A program made the position numbers and the translations under genes. A stretch of 64,000 nt of DNA from Acinetobacter calcoaceticus ANC 3811 (GTDB taxonomy: Bacteria; Pseudomonadota; Gammaproteobacteria; Pseudomonadales; Moraxellaceae). This document shows positions 20,539 through 29,210 of the stretch, piece after piece (within the stretch, counting starts at the first letter, position 1; the number at the start of each line of letters is the position of its first letter). Where the stretch lies: contig NZ_KB976986.1 of NCBI RefSeq assembly GCF_000399665.1, forward strand, positions 2,050,773 to 2,114,772. Reading direction: 5' to 3'. The notes beneath the pieces are model-generated. The model had not been told where the DNA came from, did not search any database, and was given only the letters and a program-made list of their open reading frames with translations.

Positions 20539-22029
20539 CTAAAAACGATGCTCAAGCTTGAGACTAATGTTGTGTTTATCGTAGGAATACAACCAATCGA
20601 CATTGCTTTTATTTTGGTTATAGCGATAGGTTAAATTGGGTGTCATGCCATAAAACTCAAAGCGCGGCATTTGCACAACAAAGGTATAGTTCTGTTCAAA
20701 ATCATGACGACGAGCTAAGAAAGTTTCTGCGTATTTGTCAAACTGACGCCAACGGTAAGAACTTAACAAAGTGGTGTTAAATCCTGTGCTCCAAGATTTG
20801 CTTAAGCCTAATCGTACGCCTTGCTGTTCGTAGGCAGCTACATATTTTTCTTGTGCAGAATGGTCAACTACATCTAGACCACCAAAAACAGTCCATTGGT
20901 CTGGAAAAATCTTCCAGAAAGTGGCAAAAGCTGAATTTTCTATACCATCAAAGCTTTTATATTTCTGATAATTAAAATCTTTTCTTTCAACTTCAAGCTT
21001 AAAGGCTTTATCTGACGAGATAAAATGCATCCACTCGGCACGGGCCCCCCACGCATTATAAAGGCCGTCATTGCCATAACGTTTATGTTCAAAAAGTGGA
21101 CTCACCCCAATTTGATTTTTTAAGTCAAAGTAGCTGTAGCCTGCATTAATGTTAATGGTAGATTCATTAAATGCCGCGTAGTCGTTATAGGACTGTCCAA
21201 ACGCCAGCGCACGTAAAGCCACGCCATGATGCCCTTCAATCGCATAGCGTTTGATAAGACTGGCTTCGTAGTCTAATCCCGTTGCTGACACAGGTTTAGG
21301 ACTATCACGAGTAACTTTCTGAGACCCAATAATCTTACCGTCCTTATCTGTCTGATAACTCATCCATGTTTTGCTCTGTTCAGACGAACTATTTAAATTA
21401 CTGACATAGGTATAACCCGCTGAAACAGAGCCTTGCCAAGAGTCTCGTTTTTTTAGTGCTTGAACAAAGGTATTCACTGTTGTTAAAACCCCAGACGGGA
21501 TTACCGCAGGGTCACTTTGTTTCAGTTTGTCTTGAATGGAAATAAAAAGGCGTGCTGCTTCCTTATTTTTCTGTTGTTCAAACAGCACGCGCGCTAACTC
21601 AAGTTCACAAATTAAATTATGAGGTTGTTGTTTTAGGCTGCTTTGAAATTTTTGTTCAGCCAATTTCAGTTGACCCTGAGAACGTGCAACTGCCCCTTCG
21701 GCAAAGTCGGTTAAAGCCCGATCGTAGCCAACATATTTCTTATAATGTTCTAAATAAACCGTGGCTTTGAGCCACTGTTTTTGCATGACTGCCAAATATA
21801 ACGCCTTGGCAAGATCATTCTGGTTTTGTTCAACACTGTATTCTTGTCCATTAATTTGAAGTTTTGGTAATTGCTCGGTACTACGAATGGTTCCCTGCTC
21901 ATGAAACTGTCGCTGTTCTTGTAAAAGTGTTTGGTCCAAGCTTTGATTAAGACGAAGCTGTGTGTCTTCGTCGGCATATAAAAATGGACAACTCAACAAT
22001 GTCAGACAGCACAAAAGCGTTCGTTTCAT
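20539..22029 (-). CDS. hsmA: Slam-family outer-membrane export protein for hemophilin
   Basis: A 496-aa protein from the start MKRTLLCCLTLLSCPFLYA (signal peptide cleaved near YA|DED). The N-terminal half has TPR-like helices (AKALYLAVMQKQWLKATVYLE; GAVARSQGQLKLAEQKF). The C-terminal half is a DUF560-type beta-barrel rich in alternating aromatic strands, ending in the outer-membrane signature LEHRF. Slam proteins move surface lipoproteins or hemophores across the outer membrane. In A. baumannii this gene, next to hphA, has been named hsmA (Slam for HphA). The ATG at 22029 is chosen over a 25-codon upstream extension that overlaps a terminator. Confidence 0.88.
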   Translation of the reverse strand: MKRTLLCCLTLLSCPFLYADEDTQLRLNQSLDQTLLQEQRQFHEQGTIRSTEQLPKLQINGQEYSVEQNQNDLAKALYLAVMQKQWLKATVYLEHYKKYVGYDRALTDFAEGAVARSQGQLKLAEQKFQSSLKQQPHNLICELELARVLFEQQKNKEAARLFISIQDKLKQSDPAVIPSGVLTTVNTFVQALKKRDSWQGSVSAGYTYVSNLNSSSEQSKTWMSYQTDKDGKIIGSQKVTRDSPKPVSATGLDYEASLIKRYAIEGHHGVALRALAFGQSYNDYAAFNESTININAGYSYFDLKNQIGVSPLFEHKRYGNDGLYNAWGARAEWMHFISSDKAFKLEVERKDFNYQKYKSFDGIENSAFATFWKIFPDQWTVFGGLDVVDHSAQEKYVAAYEQQGVRLGLSKSWSTGFNTTLLSSYRWRQFDKYAETFLARRHDFEQNYTFVVQMPRFEFYGMTPNLTYRYNQNKSNVDWLYSYDKHNISLKLEHRF

Positions 22030-22063
22030 AAAACAATAAACCTGAAGCAACCAAGCAAAAGTC

Positions 22064-22100
22064 AAAAAACAAAAGGAATCTACGTGTGTAGATTCCTTTT
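22064..22100 (-). terminator. Strong terminator/attenuator between hphA and the Slam gene
   Basis: A 13-bp perfect stem (AAAAGGAATCTAC at 22071-22083, loop GTGT, 22088-22100), followed on the minus strand by GTTTTTTG. It lies between the hphA stop (22108) and hsmA start (22029). It should let hphA be made in excess over the exporter and downstream genes, which depend on read-through. Confidence 0.85.
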
Positions 22101-22107
22101 GCATTCA

Positions 22108-22899
22108 TTAATTTTTAGCACCGCCAAAAGCAGTGTTGTAAGACACGTTATCAAACTGGGCAATACCCGCTAAAGCCGACGCATTTGCACCAAAGAATTG
22201 ACCTTGAACCACACCAGAGTTGTCAACACCAGCCGTACCGTTAGCTGTTGCCAAACCTGCAAACGCAGCAGTACCTGGGTTAAATGCCACACCATCTAGG
22301 CTTAATGATGAAACAGCTGTACCAGTTCCTGTAAGCGTTCCTTCAAGTGTGCCCGCGCCATAATTTGCCGTGAACGTACCACTTAACAGATTGCTTCCAG
22401 AACCGTTAATCCCTGCAACGGTATAGGTTGCAGTACCCGCGGTTGGAACAGTGGTATTGGTATTATCACCCGCGTAGTAAACGGTATGGCTCGCGCTTGC
22501 CGGTGTGTCGCCCGCTTTCCACCATTCACCAAAATAGACTTCCTGTGTGCCCACCTGACCAAAGTTAAAATTACCTAATGCGCTGTGTGAAGGTGGCATT
22601 GCAGACACTGGAATATGCGAAATATTAAAGGTTTTGCTGCCAACCGTTACATTGGTGTTACTTGTTCCCTGAGCAGCAAAAGCCTGAGCCAAACCTTTTA
22701 ACGAACTAAAACCTGTAAAAGCGTTATATGGTGCACCCGCAGCTTGAACCGATACCGCTGACACACCACCCGGATGGCTTGCATTGGCAGCAGCACCAAT
22801 TTTGATGTTACTTTCATTACTCGAAATACCATCAATACCTGCATAAGCAAATGCAGTTGAACAAGCAACAAGACCCAAGAACAATTGAGAGATTTTCAT
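22108..22899 (-). CDS. hphA: Hemophilin, secreted heme-binding protein
   Basis: A 263-aa protein with signal peptide MKISQLFLGLVACSTAFAYA|G. The mature protein is Gly/Ala/Ser/Thr/Asn-rich with His residues near the start (NASHPGGVSAVS; FNISHIPVSAM) that could bind heme, followed by a C-terminal small beta-barrel (TYTVAGINGSGSNLLSGTFTANYG, ending FDNVSYNTAFGGAKN) of the type recognised by Slam exporters. Its order between a TonB-dependent receptor and a Slam gene matches the A. baumannii HphA hemophore that takes heme from hemoglobin. It has its own upstream region with a Fur-like sequence. Confidence 0.87.
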   Translation of the reverse strand: MKISQLFLGLVACSTAFAYAGIDGISSNESNIKIGAAANASHPGGVSAVSVQAAGAPYNAFTGFSSLKGLAQAFAAQGTSNTNVTVGSKTFNISHIPVSAMPPSHSALGNFNFGQVGTQEVYFGEWWKAGDTPASASHTVYYAGDNTNTTVPTAGTATYTVAGINGSGSNLLSGTFTANYGAGTLEGTLTGTGTAVSSLSLDGVAFNPGTAAFAGLATANGTAGVDNSGVVQGQFFGANASALAGIAQFDNVSYNTAFGGAKN

Positions 22900-23010
22900 T
22901 TGTTGTTACTCCATCTTTTTTAAAACTAAGTTATTGTTTAATTTAAAATAACGATTTCGCTATTTTTAGTTTATTGAGTAGACCCAGCTGCAAACCTACT
23001 CAGTTTTTTT

Positions 23011-23042
23011 GTAAATAATAATCATTCAATCTTATTATTTAC
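23011..23042 (-). promoter_or_regulatory. Possible Fur-type site and inverted repeat upstream of hphA
   Basis: An inverted repeat GTAAATAATA (23011-23020) / TATTATTTAC (23033-23042) encloses ATAATCATTC, which resembles half a Fur box. It lies about 110-145 bp before the hphA start, inside the gap between the receptor gene and hphA. This suggests an internal iron-regulated promoter. The match to the Fur consensus is partial. Confidence 0.4.
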
Positions 23043-23091
23043 TGTTACCTGACTCCCCTTTTATGTATGTGTAGAGGGAATCAAATTCTGT

Positions 23092-26000
23092 TTAAAATTT
23101 GGTGGTCCAACTAATTTTCATCGTTCGGCCGGGTGCGGCCATGGCACTACGGGTTAAAGGATCGATATAAAACTGGTTAGAAAGGTTACTGCCGACAAAT
23201 TCAACCGTGTTGTAGTTATCGACCTGATAACGCGCATAGGCATCAAAAATCCACGTGTCATCCCAAGCCAAAGGCACATTGAGGTAATAGCCTTTATTGA
23301 TGCTAGCATCATTGTTTTTGCGTAACGGGCTTTCATAAGCTTTATAGAATGTTGCACGTGCACCGAGCTCTAACTTTTCATCAAAAAACCGTGCGCCAAG
23401 CAAACCGTGAAAACTCAATTCAGGTGTGGCCATGGTTACCAAGTAGCCATTTGGGAAACCATCATCGACACAACGCTGATACGGTTCACGGAACTCAAGG
23501 CCCTGCTCGGTTTGAACCGTGCCGCCTAAAATCATTTTGTTAATGGCACTATTGGTGTCACACACTTCATTTTTTAAGTTATAGGCCACGCTCAAGTCTG
23601 TGAAAAAACCGCCATTATCAAAACGGCTTTGTAACTCTAAACCTGATAGCTTTTGCTCATCCATATTGGTAAAAATAAGGTTTTGATCACGCTCAATCAC
23701 ATTTTTGGTTTTGTTGTAGTAATAGGCGAGCTTAATGTCAGCATTGCGCGCTGTGCTGAACCAATCACGCATGTCATAGACATAACCCACTTCGTAGTTA
23801 AAAGCGTGTTCAGGTTTGATTGCTTGATATGGCAACATGGCAGAAAAACCGACAGTGCTTTCAAACAAACTTGGTAAGCGATATTCCTCTGCGTAGCGTG
23901 CATAGATTCTGCTATTTGGCGTAAGATGAATTGAAGCGCCTAATTGTGGTGCCCAGCCGCTATCTTTAACTTTATCGGCAGACTCAACTGGAACTTGGTC
24001 TACCACTGACATAAAGTTCCCGCCAGTTACGACGTACTTTTGTCCAGAGGCATTAAGCTGGTTTAAAGGATTATCGGCAAGCGACAATTGCCCATTCGCA
24101 TCTGCTTTCCAGCTCAGCGTATTTTTCTGTGACCAGATCATGCTATACAAATTGCTCTCTGACGCAGGCACAGTGTCGAGCTGCCCATCCCAATCAGGAT
24201 TTTTTGTGGCATAGCGCTGTTTTAAAATATTGATTAAACGCTGCTGAGTCGAGGTGTAACTCTCAGGCATGGTTTGATATTCAAAGGTATATTCTTTAAG
24301 CCTACTTTTTTTGGTAAACAGCGGATTTAAACTCGGGTCAATCTCGCTCTGCAAAGACTTATTTAAAAAGTCATCAACAGCCCAATACGAACGATAACGC
24401 ATGCCCGCATCAAAACTTAACCAAGACAACGGTCTATAATTAAAGTTAAAGTCGAACGTTTTTTCCTCACGACGCCCTGCTCGTGGCAGTGCCTGATAGA
24501 GCGAATAACTTGGGCCAAATTCGCCATATATATCATCGGACGTTAGTTTTTCTTTTAAGAAACTTCCACCGAGCGTCAAATCAAGCTGGTCTAACAAACG
24601 GGTTTTATTACTGACCGTTATGCCTTTACGCGTATTGTCAGAATGGCTTATCGCCGTGTTAATAATGGTGTTATCTCGAAAATCGATTGTGGTTGGCCAG
24701 CCACCACGTGTGTAGGTCTGGCTTTCGGTGTCGGTTTGCCAAATGTTGGCATAAAAATCAACCCAGCGATTATTCTCAGGCTTAAACTTATATTCGAGGC
24801 TATAGGCTTTAGAGTGAATATTGCTTAAAGGCCACTGCGGAACCCCTAAGTCAGGCGTAATGCCCCAAACAATTCGAGATGGCATAATTTCACCAAAAAT
24901 ATTTTTGGTATCTCGGTAAGTCAATTTAAGGGTCTGGTTATCGGTTGGACGATAAGTCCCTTTTAATAACCACGACTCCATATGACTTGAAGTGTTGGGA
25001 ACTTCATCGCCCGGTTGATAGGCATAGGCAAAGTAAGGAATAAAATCGAGGCTACTATCTGGCGTCGCTCGTTTATAGTAGCCCGCGCCATGTGTGCCCG
25101 AAAAATAATTACCGCGCTCACGTACTGCATAAACTGCCAGTAAATCGAATTTATCTTGCTTGGTGGCAATTGCCAGTCGGCCCGCTAAGTCATCGCCCGA
25201 GAAATTAGAGTTATCACTTCTGGTACGGTTCTTTTTATAGATATCGGGGTCATATTTAGCCCCATTCATGTCGATCCAAGGCGTTGTGTCATCGTAGTTT
25301 TGACCCACTCTACTCATGTCTGGCAAAGACGGATCAATTGAGTTGGTTGAACCTTCTACTTTTAACTCGGCACCAAAAGACTTACCCGGACGAACAATAT
25401 CATCGGCCTCTAGCGTTTTAACGACTACACCGCCGCCAACAGAAGTTGTGGTATTGCGCTCTAAAGATGGGCCTTTAATGACTTCAATGCCCGCAATGAG
25501 ATTGGGGTCGATATAGTTTCGGTTGTTTACCCCGTTGTAGCCACGCCATACGGCAATCGACTGTTCGGTGCCATCAATGGTTAAAGGCACACGACCAACA
25601 CCCTGCACACCACGTACACTTGGGTCGAGTGCGCCACTGTTACGGGCATCGCCGCTATAGACTCCCACCATGCCTTGTAAAACATCGGCTGGGTTGGTTC
25701 CTTTAAAGCGTTCGACATAGTCTTTGCCCGCATAGACCGAAGAACGGTTTGCGTCATAAACTTTGTTATAGCCTTCTGTGTCACGGTCTTCTTTGCCGTA
25801 CACCACAATTGGCGTGAGTCGTACCGATGCATCTTCTTCAATTACGGCACTACTTGGCGGCAGGCTAACGGCCTGAACCTTAGATGAACTTACCCGTGGT
25901 GTAGATTTTTTGCTGAGTGTGTAGCCCTGCCCAACCTTTACAGCATTAAATTCGGTTGATTTTAAAAGCTGCTCAAAACCTTGCTCGACAGCAAAATTGC

Positions 26001-26265
26001 CTTTTAAGCCTAGGCTATGCAACCCTTGGAGTTGCTGAGCATCCATTGCAATTGAAGTACCCGATTGTTCGGCAAACTGGTTGAGTACGTTAGCAAGGCG
26101 ACCAGCAGGAATGTTATAGCTTTTAACTCCGGCTGTTTGTGCATAGGCCTGCTGCATAGGCAGCGTAACAAGCCCACCCATCGACACAACATGTATCGCA
26201 AACGCCAGTGTTGAAAATCGAAAAATCGATCGATTCCGCTTTTGCCCCGTTCCCACTTTTTTCAT
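23092..26265 (-). CDS. hphR: TonB-dependent heme/hemophore receptor with STN signalling domain
   Basis: A 1057-aa outer-membrane receptor. The signal peptide ends near QQAYA (residue 42). An STN domain (about 49-125; SYNIPAGRLANVLNQFAEQSG) signals to an anti-sigma factor. The plug domain (about 170-290; DVLQGMVGVYSGDARNSG, then IAGIEVIKGPS) and a 22-strand barrel follow, ending in the C-terminal aromatic signature RTMKISWTTKF. An STN domain is the expected partner of the FecI/FecR pair directly upstream. Its position beside hphA supports the hemophilin receptor HphR. Binding of the ligand outside should switch on the sigma factor and its own operon. Confidence 0.88.
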   Translation of the reverse strand: MKKVGTGQKRNRSIFRFSTLAFAIHVVSMGGLVTLPMQQAYAQTAGVKSYNIPAGRLANVLNQFAEQSGTSIAMDAQQLQGLHSLGLKGNFAVEQGFEQLLKSTEFNAVKVGQGYTLSKKSTPRVSSSKVQAVSLPPSSAVIEEDASVRLTPIVVYGKEDRDTEGYNKVYDANRSSVYAGKDYVERFKGTNPADVLQGMVGVYSGDARNSGALDPSVRGVQGVGRVPLTIDGTEQSIAVWRGYNGVNNRNYIDPNLIAGIEVIKGPSLERNTTTSVGGGVVVKTLEADDIVRPGKSFGAELKVEGSTNSIDPSLPDMSRVGQNYDDTTPWIDMNGAKYDPDIYKKNRTRSDNSNFSGDDLAGRLAIATKQDKFDLLAVYAVRERGNYFSGTHGAGYYKRATPDSSLDFIPYFAYAYQPGDEVPNTSSHMESWLLKGTYRPTDNQTLKLTYRDTKNIFGEIMPSRIVWGITPDLGVPQWPLSNIHSKAYSLEYKFKPENNRWVDFYANIWQTDTESQTYTRGGWPTTIDFRDNTIINTAISHSDNTRKGITVSNKTRLLDQLDLTLGGSFLKEKLTSDDIYGEFGPSYSLYQALPRAGRREEKTFDFNFNYRPLSWLSFDAGMRYRSYWAVDDFLNKSLQSEIDPSLNPLFTKKSRLKEYTFEYQTMPESYTSTQQRLINILKQRYATKNPDWDGQLDTVPASESNLYSMIWSQKNTLSWKADANGQLSLADNPLNQLNASGQKYVVTGGNFMSVVDQVPVESADKVKDSGWAPQLGASIHLTPNSRIYARYAEEYRLPSLFESTVGFSAMLPYQAIKPEHAFNYEVGYVYDMRDWFSTARNADIKLAYYYNKTKNVIERDQNLIFTNMDEQKLSGLELQSRFDNGGFFTDLSVAYNLKNEVCDTNSAINKMILGGTVQTEQGLEFREPYQRCVDDGFPNGYLVTMATPELSFHGLLGARFFDEKLELGARATFYKAYESPLRKNNDASINKGYYLNVPLAWDDTWIFDAYARYQVDNYNTVEFVGSNLSNQFYIDPLTRSAMAAPGRTMKISWTTKF

Positions 26266-26285
26266 TTGCCCCGCCCCAGTAAATC

Positions 26286-26304
26286 GTAATAAGAATCATT
26301 TAAT
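26286..26304 (-). promoter_or_regulatory. Possible Fur-type site upstream of the receptor gene
   Basis: GTAATAAGAATCATTTAAT resembles a degenerate Fur box, about 20-40 bp upstream of the receptor start at 26265 and within the 140-bp gap after fecR. Only partial consensus agreement is visible by eye. Confidence 0.35.
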
Positions 26305-26404
26305 ACAACTGATTAAAATGATCCATATTTATTGCTTCTACTTACTATGACGAACGACTTTCAAAAAAGTGGAACCAAAAATTGAAAATAAATTTAATTT
26401 TTTA

Positions 26405-27421
26405 TTATTTTAAAGAAACCATGACCACAAACGGCGTGATTTGCTTAATTTTCAGGTCAGGAAAAACCGTAGCCAAAAGCTTAAGTGATTCTGTGGTTTG
26501 GTCTAAAGGCAATACCGCATTGACGCGTACATGTTGCAACGCCACATCATTAAAAATAATTTTGCCTTTATAGTTGCGGTCTAGCTCTTGTAGCACTTGA
26601 TTTAGCGGCAGGTTTTCTACCATAAGCTGATGCTTTTGCCATTTTTGTTGTTCGTTATAAACATTCAGTTCAGGCAATTTTTGTACGCCATTTTTGTCCA
26701 TTTTAATGGCTTGCCCTGCTTCAACAATGGCCTGACGTGTCGCATGCAATTGGAGCGTTTTAACCTGTGTAGCTTCTACTTTTACCTTTGAGTGCAACAT
26801 TTTGAGTTCGGTTGCCGAAGGGTCATAACTGACACTAAAAGCTGTGCCGAGTGCCTGAATTTGCCCATGACTGGTTTTGACCAAAAAGGGTCTGGTCTTA
26901 TCTTTAGCAACATCGACATAAATTTGACCTTGCACCAACTCAACCACTCGCTGGTTGGTTTTAAAATCAAGATTGACTGCGCTTTTGCCACGTAAAATTA
27001 AACGTGAGCCATCTGGTAAGGTTTGCGTAGTCCACTGCCCCGATTGCCCGTGTATGTCGGCCGTAACATAGGCCACGGTGGTGTCAGTTAAATAAAATAA
27101 CGCCCCACTCATGGCAACAAACACAACTGCAAAAGCTGTTCCTGCACGTAAATGTTTATAGGCTTTGCCTGAGTTTAGACCAGCCTTAAGGGCAACCTTG
27201 GTGACTTTTTTATGTCCGCTGGTTTGAGAAAGTTTTTGAATTGAACCTATACACTGTTCAATATCGGCAGCCACTTGGCGGTGTTGCTCACTGGTTTTTT
27301 TCCACTCTTCAAATTTTTGATTGGCGGTTTTCCGTGAGCTTTCATCATCCGAACTCAGTTGAACAATCCAATGCGCGGCTTCTTCAACCAGTTGATGATG
27401 TTTGCTTTTATCCATGGCCAT
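26405..27421 (-). CDS. fecR: FecR-family anti-sigma regulator
   Basis: A 338-aa inner-membrane sensor. The N-terminal DUF4880/anti-sigma part (HWIVQLSSDDESSRKTANQKFEEWK) is followed by one membrane helix at about residues 97-115 (TAFAVVFVAMSGALFYL). The periplasmic FecR domain (TQTLPDGSRLILRGKSAVNLDF, VELVQGQIYVDVAKD) and a C-terminal segment similar to STN (LNQVLQELDRNYKGKIIF) complete it. It relays the receptor signal to the sigma factor whose gene ends directly before it. The start at 27421 or the third codon (27415) cannot be separated. Confidence 0.9.
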   Translation of the reverse strand: MAMDKSKHHQLVEEAAHWIVQLSSDDESSRKTANQKFEEWKKTSEQHRQVAADIEQCIGSIQKLSQTSGHKKVTKVALKAGLNSGKAYKHLRAGTAFAVVFVAMSGALFYLTDTTVAYVTADIHGQSGQWTTQTLPDGSRLILRGKSAVNLDFKTNQRVVELVQGQIYVDVAKDKTRPFLVKTSHGQIQALGTAFSVSYDPSATELKMLHSKVKVEATQVKTLQLHATRQAIVEAGQAIKMDKNGVQKLPELNVYNEQQKWQKHQLMVENLPLNQVLQELDRNYKGKIIFNDVALQHVRVNAVLPLDQTTESLKLLATVFPDLKIKQITPFVVMVSLK

Positions 27422-27943
27422 TTAAATACAGGCATCCATGTCTTGTCGGTTTTGGTAGCACTGAATTAAACAGCTCGCCAAATATTTTTGAATCATTTTG
27501 GTCGACACACTTAAACGCTCGGCAATTTCTTTATGGGTATAGCCTTCGAGATAATGCAAAATAAAAGCTTGCTGTGCTTTTTCGGAAACCCCTTCGAGTG
27601 ATTTGCAAAGCTGGTTAATCGCTTGAATAATTTGCATTTGCTCTTCGGGCGAAGCCACCGCATCAAGCATATATTCCATTTGACTCAAGCCATCTAAATA
27701 GGCTTGTTCAATGCGTTTACGGCGAACTTGGTCAATCAGCAGGTTTTTAGCAATCGAGGTTAAATAGGCACGCGGTTCCTTAATGCCGAATAGCTCGTCA
27801 CGCGTTTGTAGCAGTTTAATAAATGTGTCCTGAACCAGATCTGCGGCCTGATCAGTATTACCTAATTTTTGTCTCAACCATTGGTGAAGCCAGCTTTGGT
27901 GACTTCTATACAACTGATCTACAAGCAAAGAAGTTTTGTTCAC
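27422..27943 (-). CDS. fecI: FecI-type ECF sigma factor
   Basis: An ECF sigma factor of about 173 aa. Sigma region 2 (GNTDQAADLVQDTFIKLLQ) and region 4 with its HTH (YTHKEIAERLSVSTKMIQKYLAS) are complete. It activates the heme operon once released by the FecR-type partner. The longest frame starts at ATG 27991, but that ATG lies inside the Fur box and would add MIIIIICGFLVLSP, which is unlike the family. I therefore place the start at GTG 27943 (VNKTSLLVDQLY); its ribosome binding site is weak. The stop directly abuts the fecR start. Confidence 0.85.
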   Translation of the reverse strand: MNKTSLLVDQLYRSHQSWLHQWLRQKLGNTDQAADLVQDTFIKLLQTRDELFGIKEPRAYLTSIAKNLLIDQVRRKRIEQAYLDGLSQMEYMLDAVASPEEQMQIIQAINQLCKSLEGVSEKAQQAFILHYLEGYTHKEIAERLSVSTKMIQKYLASCLIQCYQNRQDMDACI

Positions 27944-27972
27944 AGCAATTGGACTCAAAACAAGGAACCCAC

Positions 27973-27993
27973 AAATGATAATAATTATCATTT
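27973..27993 (-). promoter_or_regulatory. Fur box at the head of the heme operon
   Basis: A 21-bp perfect palindrome, AATGATAATAATTATCATT (27974-27992) plus one flanking pair, with central base 27983. It agrees closely with the Fur consensus GATAATGATAATCATTATC. It lies 30-50 bp upstream of the proposed sigma-factor start and should repress the operon when iron is plentiful. Confidence 0.88.
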
Positions 27994-28341
27994 AAACAAG
28001 TCAAGCAATAATTCAAGTAAAACTTAAATCACTGTTTAATAAATTGAATTAATTGCCCGCTCGCTTTGCTGCACTTCTCTTAAAGCAAATTGGAAAAATT
28101 TCTAATTTGTTGAGTCTTTAATAAAAACAACTAAAACGATATATAAAAATTAGAACCTGCAACATGTATTTATTAATTACTATTTTACATTTTAAGAGCA
28201 AGCTAAACGTTTAGTTTAACTTTATTATCTTTATTAATTTACTCACTTAAATAGATTAACTTTTGAGTTTAATTAAAATATAAATATATATTTAAAATTT
28301 TTATAATATTTTATTTAAATTGAATTGACCTGTTAAAAACT
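27994..28341. other. AT-rich region without genes
   Basis: About 350 bp between the heme operon head and a GC-richer structured element. It is nearly all A and T from 28130 on. No coding frame is seen; the promoter of the heme operon must start on the left side. Confidence 0.4.
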
Positions 28342-28597
28342 TATGATTATTATGGTCTCGCTGGCCTACATTGCCAGTCGGTTTTAGCAGACCGTAGATC
28401 CATGGCGGGTTATAGTTCCACTATAAGTCGTTAGACCCTTGCGTCCCTTTTCTTTGCGGTAGGACGAGAGGGGGACGCGCTTGCGCGTGCTGGTTCCTTG
28501 GATCCCAGTCTGCTAACCCCTTTTCGTTCTACCACCATAATCAATTGACGGTGATCTTTGGTGGTAGAGCTCCATAAATTTTAAGGAGTTGACTATC
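28342..28597 (+). ncRNA. Candidate structured RNA / leader element of unknown family
   Basis: A GC-richer ~230-bp block embedded in very AT-rich DNA. On the plus strand it can form several stems. These are CTGGC/GCCAG near 28360-28377, TTATAG/CTATAA near 28413-28430, GCGTCCC/GGGACGC (about 28441 with 28473) and GCAGAC/GTCTGC joining distant parts. A 10-bp stem TCTACCACCA (28528-28537) / TGGTGGTAGA (28559-28568) is also possible. It ends just before AAGGAG and a 12-codon frame. It does not read as yybP-ykoY, TPP or FMN riboswitches by eye. It may be a cis-regulatory leader, an independent sRNA or a mobile element; the minus strand could equally be the functional one. Confidence 0.5.
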
Positions 28598-28633
28598 ATG
28601 CTTTCTAAACTTTATTCCTCTCCTATCTCGTGA
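28598..28633 (+). CDS. Possible 11-aa leader peptide
   Basis: ATG at 28598 encodes MLSKLYSSPIS and a TGA stop at 28631-28633. The ribosome binding site is strong, AAGGAG at 28583-28588 with 9-nt spacing, directly after the 10-bp stem of the structured block. A hairpin (TTTAGG...CCTAAA) follows the stop. The arrangement resembles a regulatory leader peptide. The next gene in the same direction is at 28833. Confidence 0.4.
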   Translation: MLSKLYSSPIS

Positions 28634-28832
28634 TTTTATTTATTTAAAATTTAGGTTTTCTCTCACCTAAAATATTTTAAATTTATAAATAATTTTATTT
28701 TAAAATTTTAATCATTTTATTTTCCTGTATTTCAGGCGGGTTAACTACACCCTTTAAAAATGATTTTAATACTTTAAATATATGCAGCTTATTTTTTATT
28801 AATAACTTAGTGAAAATTATCACGAGAATAAT

Positions 28833-29117
28833 ATGAAACTTTATAAACCTATTTTGGCTTTAAGCTTTTTAATAGGCGATTACGGTGTTTCTGGTTGCAA
28901 CATTCACACTCAGCAGGATTTTGAAGAAATTTGCCTGTCGGGTGGGCACACCCAAGCCAGTTGCAACTGTATTTACCAACGGCTTGAACAAGCGTATTCG
29001 CCTCAGCTCATGCAACGTCTAGAACATGTCAGTTTGCAAAGTCCTGCTCTCCCACAGGACTTTGCCCCTACTTTTTTTAGCGTGATGCGGCGGTGCGATA
29101 AAAATGACATGGGCTAA
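28833..29117 (+). CDS. Small Cys-rich lipoprotein, paralogue of the gene at 18226
   Basis: A 94-aa protein with a short hydrophobic N-terminus and a lipobox-like VSGC at residues 19-22, so probably a lipoprotein. The mature part has the same C-x9-C-x-C ... C pattern as the 91-aa protein at 18226 (ICLSGGHTQASCNCIYQRLEQAYSP; VSLQSPALPQDF; RRCDK). The last ~25 codons lie in the direct repeat found again at 33361. Its function is unknown; extracytoplasmic disulfide or cofactor binding is possible. Confidence 0.72.
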   Translation: MKLYKPILALSFLIGDYGVSGCNIHTQQDFEEICLSGGHTQASCNCIYQRLEQAYSPQLMQRLEHVSLQSPALPQDFAPTFFSVMRRCDKNDMG

Positions 29118-29210
29118 GCGTTTGGCTTAGCTCCCTTATCTCTGTGCCGCAATGGTAGATGACTTTAAATCAGCGCAAAAAATTAAAGTTCTGTTGTGGC
29201 ATGGGGGCCT
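29044..29210 (+). repeat. Direct repeat copy 1 (3' end of the 28833 gene and following DNA)
   Basis: About 167 bp running from CTGCTCTCCCACAGG to GTGGCATGGGGGCCT. It recurs at 33361-33526 in the same orientation with about a dozen differences, roughly 93% identity by eye. It includes the gene's C-terminus and a GCTAAGC/GCTTAGC hairpin. The two copies bracket the peptide cassette and neighbouring genes. Confidence 0.9.

Noticed and set aside
27944..27991. Start of the ECF sigma factor at ATG 27991
   Set aside because: The ATG is inside the Fur box and adds a hydrophobic stretch unlike FecI-type proteins; GTG 27943 is preferred.
28342..28597. Structured block as a yybP-ykoY, TPP or FMN riboswitch
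   Set aside because: None of the conserved core sequences of these families is visible on either strand by eye, so only a generic structured RNA is reported.
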